A stretch of DNA of 64,000 nt from Spirosoma sp. SC4-14 (lineage in GTDB: Bacteria; Bacteroidota; Bacteroidia; Cytophagales; Spirosomataceae), in NCBI RefSeq assembly GCF_037201965.1, contig NZ_CP147518.1:4271001-4335000 (forward strand), given 5' to 3'. The stretch's first letter is position 1. Each line of letters begins with the position of its first letter. The notes beneath the pieces were generated by a model. It saw only the letters and a program-made list of their open reading frames with translations. It ran no database searches and was not told where the DNA came from. Positions 27,381 through 35,701 of the stretch are shown here, piece after piece. A program made the translations under genes and the position numbers.

Positions 27381-29678
27381 TCAGACAAGGCTTTCGGCCG
27401 CGGCCAATGGCAACACAATGGTAACAACGGTGCCCTCGCCTTCGATGGAGTCGATGCTCATCTGCCCCTGTAGGTATTCAATTACTTCTTTACTCATAAA
27501 CAAACCCAGGCCCGTGCCTTTGGCCGTTGGCTTTGTGGTGAAAAAAGGACTGAATAGCTGGCTCAGCTCTTTGGTGGGCATTCCCCGGCCGTTGTCTTTT
27601 ACCTGAATCCGTACGTGGTCGTCAATCAATTCGGTATGTACATTAATTTTACCGACAAAGCCCTCAATTCGGCGGCTTTTTTCCAATAGCGAATAACAGG
27701 AATTGTCGATAAGGCTTACCAGTACCTGGCTAAATTCATGGGGCAACAGGTTTACTTCCAGCGGCTGGGAAGTCAGGGAAAAACTGAGTTCTACGGGTAG
27801 TGTCTGAGACTGCGCTTTCTTTGCTATTTGCAGCGACGCATTGGCATGTTGTTCCAGAAATGCATTAATATCGGTTACGGCAAAGTTGGAAGATCGTTCT
27901 TTGAGTAATTTTTTCATATCCTGCAAAATCCGGGCCGTGCTGCTACCGTGCTCGTTGATTTTCTCCAGATTCTGACTCAGCATGGTTGTTGTGTCTTCCA
28001 GATCTTCCCGATCGGTTTGCGGCAAACTGTCCTGATTTTTCTGGGTTATGTCAGTCAATTCGTGCAGCAGTTCTCTGGCGGCCAGCGCAAAGTTGTTGAT
28101 ATAATTTAGCGGGTTCAGAATACGGTCGACAATTCCTTTGGTTAGTTTACCCATTGTGGCCATTTTCTCGGCCTGCACCAATTGCCGTTGGGTCGACCTA
28201 AGCTCGGAAAGGGTCGTCTGTAGTTGTTCTTTCTGAAGTTCAAGCAGGTTCTTTTGCTCCTGTAGTTGTTCTTTTTGCGTTTCCAGCAACGTATTGGCCT
28301 TTTGTTTGGTCCGATAGGCGTAAAACAACACCAGCGCCAACAGGAGCATCAGCATCAGTCCGGCAAGCAGCGCCAGTTGGCGGGCCCGGGCAATGGCTTC
28401 CTGTTTTTGTTGTTCTGCCTGAACGGCCTGCTGCTTTTTTTCGAACTCATAGTTCATCGACATTTCGGTTGCTTTCCGAATGTTTTCTTTTCCTCGCACC
28501 GAATCTGTAATAGCAGCGGCCGTTTTATAGGCATCCAATGCCCGGTGGTAGTTGCCCGTTTTTTCGTAACATTCCGATAATTCCGCATAATTGTCAGCCG
28601 TTTGCGAATCATAGATATCCGCATCTTTTAACACCGCAAAGCTTTTTTCGTAATAGGGGATAGCCTCCGCGTATTTACCCTGAAGTTTCAGGATCGACCC
28701 CATGGTTGAATACGACTGATGAATATTGAGCGGTTGCTGCGAGCCGTCGGCAATAGCCATTGCCTGTCGGTTCAGCTTTTCGGCTTCCGTAAATTTATGC
28801 AGTTCAGCCAGATTGGCCGCAGCCGTCGATAAACTCGATGCCTGAATACCATCATCACCCATCTCTTTACCCAACACGGCCGCTTTCATGGCAAACTCAT
28901 AGGCTTTTGGGTTTTCATGCATGCTCGTGTAGGTATCGGCCAGATTGGTATAGGAATAGAGTTCGATGCTTTTGATTCCCTCCTGCTGGGCCAGTTTGAT
29001 CGCTTTCTGATAGCGCCGTTCGGCACCTTTCAAATCGCCCATGCCCTTATACAAGTTAGCCATATTCACCAGACAAATGGCCTGGTCATGCAAACTGTGT
29101 TTGGCTTCGGCCAGAGTCAGCGCCTTTTGCTCGAATCGCAACGCCTGAGGCCGATTAGAAAGCATGTCGTAGGCAATTCCTACGTTCAGATACATATTTC
29201 CTAACCCAGCCGAATAGCTATTCCGCTCGGCAATGCCAATGCTTTTCTCGTAGAACGTGATGGCGCTGTCGTATTTGCTCTGCATCCCATACATAGTACC
29301 ATAGGCATTATATACTTTGAGCAGGTAAGCAGAATCCTGAAGCGAATTATAAGCCGATTCGGCCAACGTCAGGTTTTCTTTAACAGCCGAATAATTGCCT
29401 TTGAATGTATAACAGTGCGCCAACCGCAACCGGGCAAAGGCTTCCCCCTGCCTGTACTTAATACGTCGGGCGAAGGCAACATTCCGCAGCCCCAGACTTA
29501 TTGCCGAGTCCAGATTGACATCAGTTAACAAACTAATCTTTTTATTGATTAGATTTATCCGGGCAGTATCGCTGGAAGCCTGACTGATGAGCCGATTCAG
29601 GCTATCGATCTTGGCTGTCTGGGCCCAGACAGCATGGCAACAAAGTAAATTAAACAATACAATAAAAAAGCGCTTCAT
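27381..29678 (-). CDS. TPR sensor kinase-like protein lacking the phospho-acceptor histidine
   Basis: The 765-aa protein has a signal peptide (MKRFFIVLFNLLCCHAVWA), a periplasmic TPR array (about residues 30-400), a membrane helix (LALLAGLMLMLLLALVLFY), a long Gln/Glu-rich coiled coil, a dimerisation helix and a HATPase domain. The ATPase part is intact: LVSLIDNSCYSLL, VKDNGRGM, FFTTKPTAKGTGLGLFMSKEV. The helix that normally reads GIAHEIQNPLNF reads GIVDRILNPLNY here, so the conserved His is Asp518 and the next acidic residue is Arg. It may be a pseudokinase, a phosphatase-only sensor or a partner in heterodimers. No adjacent response regulator is present. Confidence 0.88.
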   Translation of the reverse strand: MKRFFIVLFNLLCCHAVWAQTAKIDSLNRLISQASSDTARINLINKKISLLTDVNLDSAISLGLRNVAFARRIKYRQGEAFARLRLAHCYTFKGNYSAVKENLTLAESAYNSLQDSAYLLKVYNAYGTMYGMQSKYDSAITFYEKSIGIAERNSYSAGLGNMYLNVGIAYDMLSNRPQALRFEQKALTLAEAKHSLHDQAICLVNMANLYKGMGDLKGAERRYQKAIKLAQQEGIKSIELYSYTNLADTYTSMHENPKAYEFAMKAAVLGKEMGDDGIQASSLSTAAANLAELHKFTEAEKLNRQAMAIADGSQQPLNIHQSYSTMGSILKLQGKYAEAIPYYEKSFAVLKDADIYDSQTADNYAELSECYEKTGNYHRALDAYKTAAAITDSVRGKENIRKATEMSMNYEFEKKQQAVQAEQQKQEAIARARQLALLAGLMLMLLLALVLFYAYRTKQKANTLLETQKEQLQEQKNLLELQKEQLQTTLSELRSTQRQLVQAEKMATMGKLTKGIVDRILNPLNYINNFALAARELLHELTDITQKNQDSLPQTDREDLEDTTTMLSQNLEKINEHGSSTARILQDMKKLLKERSSNFAVTDINAFLEQHANASLQIAKKAQSQTLPVELSFSLTSQPLEVNLLPHEFSQVLVSLIDNSCYSLLEKSRRIEGFVGKINVHTELIDDHVRIQVKDNGRGMPTKELSQLFSPFFTTKPTAKGTGLGLFMSKEVIEYLQGQMSIDSIEGEGTVVTIVLPLAAAESLV

Positions 29679-29950
29679 ATACTATCGGGCAAAAAGAGGC
29701 AGCGGAATCGATCAGAAATATTCCTGACAATTTATTTCTGAGTTAAGCATAAAAAGCGAGCCAACATAATTAACTCGTTTTGAAGCAAGTTAATAGGTAA
29801 ATTTTAGTTTTGCTGGTTATAAGCTATTAAAAGAGCTTAAATAGGATTGATAATAGAAATCGGTTACTATTTAAACTCTATCAAGTTAGAAGTATATAAT
29901 TTACATTCCTTCCTTTTTCAATTGTTTTATTTAACCAAAAACGCACGTTT

Positions 29951-32900
29951 ATGTATTATTTTTTACCCAGAGCCTGGTTCGCCTGTTTAGGTGGCCTGTT
30001 CGCCTTATGCTGGTCTATACTGGCCACAACAGCCCAGGGCCAGGGTTTTATTCCACAACAAGGAGGTTCTAATCCATTTAATGGGGTTACCAACCAACCA
30101 CCGGGCGCTTCGCCTACGCTGGCCGATCTGGACGGCGATGGCGATCTGGATATGACCCTTGCCAACTCCGATGGCACTCTTCAGTATTATCGTAATATGG
30201 GCGGCAGTCCACCGGTATATGTTAAAGCTGACTGCCCCATCCAGCCGCCCAGTGGCGCGTCGGATAAAAACCTCAAATTTTCGTTTGGCGACATCGATGG
30301 CGACGGCGATCTGGATGCCCTCACGGGCAATAAGGACGGTCTGATTATACCCTATCTGAACAACGGATCGAAGACCAATCCGCTTTTTGCCCAAAAGACC
30401 AATCCACTTTTTGCCCAAACCTCGTCTAAACCGATTCGAACACTGCCCAGGGCGGCTCGTGCCAGTAGTGCTCAGGCCCAGTTAGAAGACATCCGGTATC
30501 CCGAAGAGGGCTATTCCTATGTCAGTCTGGCCGATTTCGACAAAGACGGAGACCTGGATCTCTTAATCATTACGGGTGTTGCTATCCATTATTGGCTTAA
30601 TATTGGCACGGCAACACAGGCAGACTATCAGGAACTTACGGAATGCGATAATCCATTCTATGGTATTACCCGAAGTGGTAACTATTCGAACCCGATTGTA
30701 GGTGATCTGGATGGTGATGGCGATCTGGATGTAGCCTTGTCGGGCACGCCAATTCTGTATTACCGCAACATCGGCACTCCCCAAAGCCCCCGGTTTGTGC
30801 AGGTAATTGGCGATTCGAATCCGTTCAACGATCTTAATTTAGGATTTGGATCGCAACTGGAATTGGGCGATCTGGACGGCGACGGCGATCTGGATCTTAT
30901 TGTTGGTCAGTATTCAGGGCCTGTTACTTACTATCAAAACGTACTTCAGATTACCCAGCAGCCTACCCCCGGCAATTTGGTTAGTTGTGCGGGCAATACG
31001 GTCAGTACCAGCGTACAGGCAACGGGCGTTCAGCCAATAACCTATCAATGGTACCGATACTCGCAAACAACCGATGTTCCGGTCGATGGCCAGACATCGC
31101 CAACGCTGACCTTAACCAACATTCAGCCCGAAGATGCAGGAGTCTACTACGTACTGGTAAGCGGGGGCGGGGGAAGCCTGTTCAGCGAAGCCTTCAACCT
31201 GATTGTCCAGAGCGCAACCATTACCCAGCAACCAGCCAGCAGCTCAACAGTAACCGCTGGTTCCGATGTGATGGTACCCGTCTCGGTTGGTGGCCCTATT
31301 TACAACTATCAATGGTATCAGAATGGCGACCCCGTTGCCGACCAGACATCGGCTACGCTTTCGCTAACCAGTGTTACCTCTGGGCAGGCTGGAGACTATG
31401 TACTGGTGGCAACCAGTTCCTGCAACAGCGTGACAACAACAACATTCTCCCTTACGGTACAGAATCCAACAAACATCTATGCTTCCAAAACGGTTTCGGG
31501 CGACTTTACTCCGGGCGGAACGGTAGTGTATAGTATCGAACTTTCCAATTATAGTGAGGGGACGCAATACGACAATCCGGGCGACGAGTTTACGGATACA
31601 CTGCCAACGAGTTTAAGTCTGGTATCGGCCACCGCGACCAGTGGCGAAGCCACTGCCGACCTGGGCACCAATACTGTAAGCTGGAATGGTATGATTGGGT
31701 ATTTTGTCCCTAGCCTTACCATCACCATCACGGCTACCATCAACAACAACACCGATGGGCAGACAGTCAGCAACCAGGGTACGGTTCATTATGACGGCGA
31801 CAATAACGGCTCTAACGAATCCACCCTTCTGACCGACGATCCCGGTACCGAAGGTAGCCAGGACCCTACCGTTTTCACGGTCAACTGCGCTCCAACAGAA
31901 TTTTCCCTGAGCAACGATGGGCCATTAAGCTGCGAGAAAACCAGTGTGCTCTTAACGGCCTACGGTGCCTTCAGTGGGAGTACCTATGTTTTCAGCGCGG
32001 GAGCCACTCAGTCTGGCGGAAACACGGAAGAAACCGCAACCGTAACAACGGATGGGGTATATAGTGTCACTGCCACGGCTCCTAACGGTTGTACAGTCAG
32101 TGCTCAAACCACCGTCACCAGCTCGGCTACGCTGGCAGCTCCTACCCTGACGGCCAGCGCACTGACAACTACCAACCAGCCTATTTCGGTTACGGCATCG
32201 GGCTGCGATGGTGGCACAGTCAACTGGCAGCCCCAGGGCGGCACAGGTACGGCCAACGGGTCCATTTATACCTTTACCCAGCCAGGCAACTACACCCTGA
32301 CGGCAACCTGCTCACTCAGCACCTGCACCAGTCCTGCATCTGATCCGCTGGAGTTGAGCATTCAGACCAATGGCATTGGGGTGACATCGGTGACGACCAT
32401 AAGCTGCCAGTTGTTCGACGAAGCCAAGGGCGGATATTACGTAACGTTCACCCCGCAGTTTGTGGGCCAGACTTCTGCTCCCATTTCCTTCTCGGTTGTT
32501 AACGAAAAACTACTCACAACCGATCCTCCTCCGTATCAGCTTCGTTTGTATACCGACAATCCGGTTATCACGCTGGTGGCTACGCAGGCAGGCAATGGCG
32601 AAGCCCGTTACCGCTACGACTGGTGGGCATCCTGTCAGTCGGGAACCACTACCAACCAGCCACCGACCACATCGGGGATTCCTAATCAGGACATTGTGCA
32701 AGGCCAGGCCTATCGGTTAGACCTAACCAATTACTTCAGCGATCCCGATGGGCAGTCGCTGCTTTTCTCAGCGCAGAACCTGCCAACGGGTCTGAACCTG
32801 ACAGGAAGTGTGATCAGTGGAACGCCATCGGCTACGGGTGTATCGCCAGTCAGTGTCACAGCTGTCGATCCGGGTGGCCTGTCGGTAAATACGAGCTTCC

Positions 32901-33481
32901 AGCTAACCGTAAATCCAGAGTCGACGGCACCGGGCGGTTTCACCATTGCGGGTGTCTCGACGGTAAGTTGTGAATCCCTGAGCGCCACCGAGCGCCGGAT
33001 TACGTTTACGCCACAGTATGCCGGAACATCGGGTAGCCCCATTAGCTTCTCGGTTGCAGCTGAAAAATCACCGACGACCGACCCAGGTCCGTATACCCTT
33101 AATTTGTATACCGATAATCCGACCATTACCCTGGTTGCTCAGCAAGGAGAAGAAACAGCTACTTATCTCTACAACTGGCTAAATGAATGCTATGTGCCGG
33201 GCCGACAGGGGGCAACCGAATCGGCTACTGGTTTGCAGGTAAAGGTGTTAGGAAACCCCGTTGAAGGCAAATCGGCCGAGCTTGAGATTAGTGGAGCAGC
33301 GGGCCAGTCGGTACAGGTCGAACTGGTCGACCAGCAGGGCCGGGTTCTGTTGCAAAGCCGAATCGACAAGGCTACGCAAGCCGACCGGGTAAGCGTACCA
33401 CTGGGAGCCAGCAAAGGCGCGCTGTTTATACAGGTAAGCACCCCAACGCAGCGTCAGCAGGTTAAACTTCTGAAACCCTGA
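29951..33481 (+). CDS. Large FG-GAP/VCBS and Ig-like surface protein with T9SS sorting domain
   Basis: A 1176-aa secreted protein. After the signal peptide (WFACLGGLFALCWSILATTAQGQ), about residues 50-330 hold five calcium-loop repeats of the form D(L/I/F)DxDGDLD, typical of FG-GAP/VCBS propeller blades. Two Ig-like domains follow (about 335-510), then a DUF11-like conserved repeat (TPGGTVVYSIELSNYSEG), polycystin/cadherin-like putative Ig (GIPNQDIVQGQAYRLDLTNYFSDPDG), and two related C-terminal modules with ISFSV..EK..TTDP. The last 80 residues (LQVKVLGNPVEGKSAELEI to QQVKLLKP) resemble a T9SS type A sorting domain. It probably is displayed or released as an adhesin or matrix protein; the ligand is unknown. 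Confidence 0.9.
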   Translation: MYYFLPRAWFACLGGLFALCWSILATTAQGQGFIPQQGGSNPFNGVTNQPPGASPTLADLDGDGDLDMTLANSDGTLQYYRNMGGSPPVYVKADCPIQPPSGASDKNLKFSFGDIDGDGDLDALTGNKDGLIIPYLNNGSKTNPLFAQKTNPLFAQTSSKPIRTLPRAARASSAQAQLEDIRYPEEGYSYVSLADFDKDGDLDLLIITGVAIHYWLNIGTATQADYQELTECDNPFYGITRSGNYSNPIVGDLDGDGDLDVALSGTPILYYRNIGTPQSPRFVQVIGDSNPFNDLNLGFGSQLELGDLDGDGDLDLIVGQYSGPVTYYQNVLQITQQPTPGNLVSCAGNTVSTSVQATGVQPITYQWYRYSQTTDVPVDGQTSPTLTLTNIQPEDAGVYYVLVSGGGGSLFSEAFNLIVQSATITQQPASSSTVTAGSDVMVPVSVGGPIYNYQWYQNGDPVADQTSATLSLTSVTSGQAGDYVLVATSSCNSVTTTTFSLTVQNPTNIYASKTVSGDFTPGGTVVYSIELSNYSEGTQYDNPGDEFTDTLPTSLSLVSATATSGEATADLGTNTVSWNGMIGYFVPSLTITITATINNNTDGQTVSNQGTVHYDGDNNGSNESTLLTDDPGTEGSQDPTVFTVNCAPTEFSLSNDGPLSCEKTSVLLTAYGAFSGSTYVFSAGATQSGGNTEETATVTTDGVYSVTATAPNGCTVSAQTTVTSSATLAAPTLTASALTTTNQPISVTASGCDGGTVNWQPQGGTGTANGSIYTFTQPGNYTLTATCSLSTCTSPASDPLELSIQTNGIGVTSVTTISCQLFDEAKGGYYVTFTPQFVGQTSAPISFSVVNEKLLTTDPPPYQLRLYTDNPVITLVATQAGNGEARYRYDWWASCQSGTTTNQPPTTSGIPNQDIVQGQAYRLDLTNYFSDPDGQSLLFSAQNLPTGLNLTGSVISGTPSATGVSPVSVTAVDPGGLSVNTSFQLTVNPESTAPGGFTIAGVSTVSCESLSATERRITFTPQYAGTSGSPISFSVAAEKSPTTDPGPYTLNLYTDNPTITLVAQQGEETATYLYNWLNECYVPGRQGATESATGLQVKVLGNPVEGKSAELEISGAAGQSVQVELVDQQGRVLLQSRIDKATQADRVSVPLGASKGALFIQVSTPTQRQQVKLLKP
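30371..30418 (+). repeat. 24-bp tandem duplication inside the FG-GAP gene
   Basis: Two adjacent units (30371-30394 and 30395-30418) differ by one base and encode KTNPLFAQ twice. The 8-codon period keeps the frame. It lies in a linker between calcium-loop repeats and looks like a recent slippage event. Confidence 0.9.
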
Positions 33482-33500
33482 CGTCTGAATTAGCTAGCGC

Positions 33501-33536
33501 AAAAACAGCCCGGATTTGATATTCCGGGCTGTTTTT
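33501..33536 (+). terminator. Intrinsic terminator after the FG-GAP gene
   Basis: AAAAACAGCCCGGA and TCCGGGCTGTTTTT form a strong stem followed by T-rich sequence, 20 bp past the stop at 33481. Confidence 0.9.
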
Positions 33537-33539
33537 GTT

Positions 33540-33577
33540 GGTCATTAGTCATTGGTTAGCTCTAATGACTAATGACC
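33540..33577. repeat. Second hairpin, 14-bp perfect arms
   Basis: GGTCATTAGTCATT (33540-33553) pairs with AATGACTAATGACC (33564-33577) across 10 nt, immediately after the terminator. It contains short internal repeats of the form TCATTAG. Its function is unknown; it may reinforce termination or be a small repeat element. Confidence 0.7.
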
Positions 33578-33656
33578 ACTCCTCAATGACTACCATTTGT
33601 CGAATCGGACAAAAATCGGTATGCTTGCATACTAATTAGAAGACCACCCTATACCC

Positions 33657-34454
33657 ATGTACGAAAATCTGCTTTACACGGTTGCTGACGGCGTTTGCCG
33701 GATTACGCTCAATCGGCCACAGGTCTATAACGCACTCAGTCCAGGGCTCATTCAGGACATTACATCGGCCATGCTAGCTGCCGGAAACGACGACAGTGTG
33801 CGCGTGGTGGTGCTGACGGGCGCTGGCGATAAGGCATTCTGCTCGGGTGCCGACCTGAAAGAAGGCGTGGCCACAGCCGCCACTGCTGGCGGTCAGTTGA
33901 ACCTCGGCGATTCGCTGCGCAACGGCTACCACCCCATGATTAAAGCCATGCGCAATCTGGCCAAACCCATCATTGGGCGCATCAATGGCATTGCGGCCGG
34001 TGCCGGTTGCTCGCTGGCCCTTGCCTGCGACCTGCTGGTCTGTACCGACGAGTCATATTTCAGCCAGATTTTCGTGAACATTGGGCTTATGCCCGATGCC
34101 GGTTCTACGTTTTTCCTGCCCCGGCTGGTTGGCTCGCAACGAGCGTTTGAGCTGTGCAGCACAGGTCGGCGCGTTTACGGCCCCGAAGCTGCTCAACTGG
34201 GGCTGGTGAATCGCTCCGTACCGGCTGCCGAGCTGGACAAGGCGGTAGACGATTGGGTTGTTTATTATGCGGCTGCGCCTACCCGCGCAATCGGTGCAAT
34301 GAAAAAAGTTTTAAATAAATCGCTCTATTCTGACCTCGACCAGCAGTTGGAGCAAGAAGCTGACAATCAAAATGAACTGGGCAGTTCGGCCGATGCGATG
34401 GAAGGCATTGGCGCCTTCCTGATGAAGCGTAAAGCAATTTTTTCCGGCAAATAG
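33657..34454 (+). CDS. Enoyl-CoA hydratase/isomerase family protein
   Basis: The 265-aa crotonase-fold protein has VLTGAGDKAFCSGADLKEG and INGIAAGAGCSLALACDLLV, which form the oxyanion hole, and IFVNIGLMPDAGSTFFLPRLVG, where hydratases carry a catalytic acid. The GLMPDAGS version with Asp matches phenylacetate-pathway PaaG-like isomerases and many short-chain enoyl-CoA hydratases, so the exact substrate is open. It stands alone between a terminator and a tRNA gene. No other fatty-acid or phenylacetate genes are nearby. Confidence 0.9.
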   Translation: MYENLLYTVADGVCRITLNRPQVYNALSPGLIQDITSAMLAAGNDDSVRVVVLTGAGDKAFCSGADLKEGVATAATAGGQLNLGDSLRNGYHPMIKAMRNLAKPIIGRINGIAAGAGCSLALACDLLVCTDESYFSQIFVNIGLMPDAGSTFFLPRLVGSQRAFELCSTGRRVYGPEAAQLGLVNRSVPAAELDKAVDDWVVYYAAAPTRAIGAMKKVLNKSLYSDLDQQLEQEADNQNELGSSADAMEGIGAFLMKRKAIFSGK

Positions 34455-34519
34455 CTTGACAAAGGCCTTTTTCCTTTCTACTTTTGCACTCCCGATCAAC
34501 GGGAACGCAACATAGCAAT

Positions 34520-34593
34520 GCATTCGTAGCTCAATTGGATAGAGCACCTGACTACGGATCAGGAGGTTTGGGGTTCGAATCCCTACGAGTGCA
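34520..34593 (+). tRNA. tRNA-Arg (anticodon ACG)
   Basis: The cloverleaf is complete. Acceptor arms GCATTCG and CGAGTGC pair with one G-T, the D arm is AGCTCAATTGGATAGAGC, the anticodon stem CCTGA/TCAGG encloses the loop CTACGGA with anticodon ACG (34554-34556), and the T arm has GGGTTCGAATCCC. The discriminator is A at 34593. ACG is read as inosine and decodes CGU/CGC/CGA. Everything downstream to about 61.6 kb looks accessory, so this tRNA may be an integration site. Confidence 0.97.
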
Positions 34594-34603
34594 CTTGATA
34601 ATC

Positions 34604-34640
34604 AGCCACTTACGACATAAAAGCAGTAAGTGGCTTTTTT
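34604..34640 (+). terminator. Intrinsic terminator after the tRNA
   Basis: AGCCACTTAC (34604-34613) pairs with GTAAGTGGCT (34626-34635) and is followed by a T-run. It ends the tRNA transcript. Confidence 0.9.
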
Positions 34641-34662
34641 ATTTGCATACGGATTTGCATAC
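34641..34662 (+). repeat. Short direct repeat next to the tRNA
   Basis: ATTTGCATAC occurs at 34641-34650 and 34653-34662. It lies just after the tRNA terminator, at the boundary between core and accessory DNA. It could be a recombinase arm site, but no integrase gene is present to support that. Confidence 0.4.
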
Positions 34663-34764
34663 AAAGCGATTTATATAGAGCTATTCTGGTAGTCAATTCG
34701 TCCCTGTTTACCAGCGTCAATTGATCTACGTTCACGTTATCCCCCACCCTATTCCCACTTTCGT

Positions 34765-35454
34765 ATGGCTCGCAACAACTACGGTTTTATTCGTACTGAG
34801 TACAGTTTTACCTCCGGCTCCGGCGAACTGGCGAGTGATCGTTACATTAACGAATACAAGATTCGTATCTATCTGGATGAGGTTCGTGAGCTAGGCGAGG
34901 AAATCCGGGAAGAGGCCATCGAGATTGGGCGGGCCTCCGTAAGTCTGTTTCTGCTTGAGCTAGGAATGAATAATGAATTTCCTAGATTCGAGATATTTGA
35001 CCATTCCAGTGAGTATCTGAACCTATATGAGCAGATTTTCACCGAACAGGGCGAATATATAAAGCCCATACAAGACTACTCGGAAGAAATCCACTACAAC
35101 CTGCTTTATATACGTCAGTTGGAATTGCTTCCCGAATGGCGCGGAAGAGGCATTGGCCAGAAGGTACTGAAAGACATCATCTGGCGATTCGAGGGCTGCT
35201 GCGGCCTGGTTGTCCTTAACGCTTTTCCACTTCAGCTCCAGCCAGGCCTCCCCGAAAGTACGAACCTTTGGACGCAGCAGCTCCTGCTTAGCTCCCTAAC
35301 GTCTAATGCGAAGGTTGCCCAGCAAAAATTGAATGCGTTTTATAAATCGGTTGGATTTAAACGCGTACCAAAATCCAACCTGCACTTTCTGAGTCGGGAA
35401 AGCGATAATCCTGAATTAGCACAAATTCGGCTCGACGAAGAGGAACAGTTATAA
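34765..35454 (+). CDS. GNAT-family N-acetyltransferase-like protein
   Basis: The 229-aa protein contains LLYIRQLELLPEWRGRGIGQKVLKDIIW, which is motif A of GNAT acetyltransferases with the acetyl-CoA pyrophosphate-binding RGRGIG loop, and near the end NAFYKSVGFKRVP, a typical motif B. The first 100 residues (NYGFIRTEYSFTSGSGELASD onward) are not recognised. It could acetylate a small molecule or a protein; nothing shows which. It is the first gene of the accessory region after the tRNA. Confidence 0.75.
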   Translation: MARNNYGFIRTEYSFTSGSGELASDRYINEYKIRIYLDEVRELGEEIREEAIEIGRASVSLFLLELGMNNEFPRFEIFDHSSEYLNLYEQIFTEQGEYIKPIQDYSEEIHYNLLYIRQLELLPEWRGRGIGQKVLKDIIWRFEGCCGLVVLNAFPLQLQPGLPESTNLWTQQLLLSSLTSNAKVAQQKLNAFYKSVGFKRVPKSNLHFLSRESDNPELAQIRLDEEEQL

Positions 35455-35580
35455 CCCCTCTTCGGGCCTCTCCTGGTTAGCCCACCAATTGCCTACGCCT
35501 CAAAAAATTGCACTTTTCCAAGACAGCCATTTAATTCACTCATCAACTCACATTGTATACATATTGGCTCGTTTTTGATG

Positions 35581-35623
35581 GTGGCAATGGCAAAGCCCTA
35601 TATAGTGTTTGCCATTGCCACCG
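35581..35623. repeat. Large hairpin, 15-bp perfect arms, 13-nt loop
   Basis: GGTGGCAATGGCAAA (35581-35595) pairs with TTTGCCATTGCCACC (35609-35623). It lies between the convergent GNAT and MmeI-like genes. Arm sequence, 13-nt loop and the GTCG that follows are shared with the hairpin at 55774-55830, so both belong to one repeat type. Confidence 0.8.
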
Positions 35624-35701
35624 TCGAAAATCACGGTAGGCTATCGATTGGCAGTTGACGAAAACGGAGCTGACGAATTGAACTAATCCCAGACCGATGC
35701 T

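Noticed and set aside
34484-34678. 64-aa open frame over the tRNA
   Set aside because: It reads through the tRNA and its terminator and has no support.
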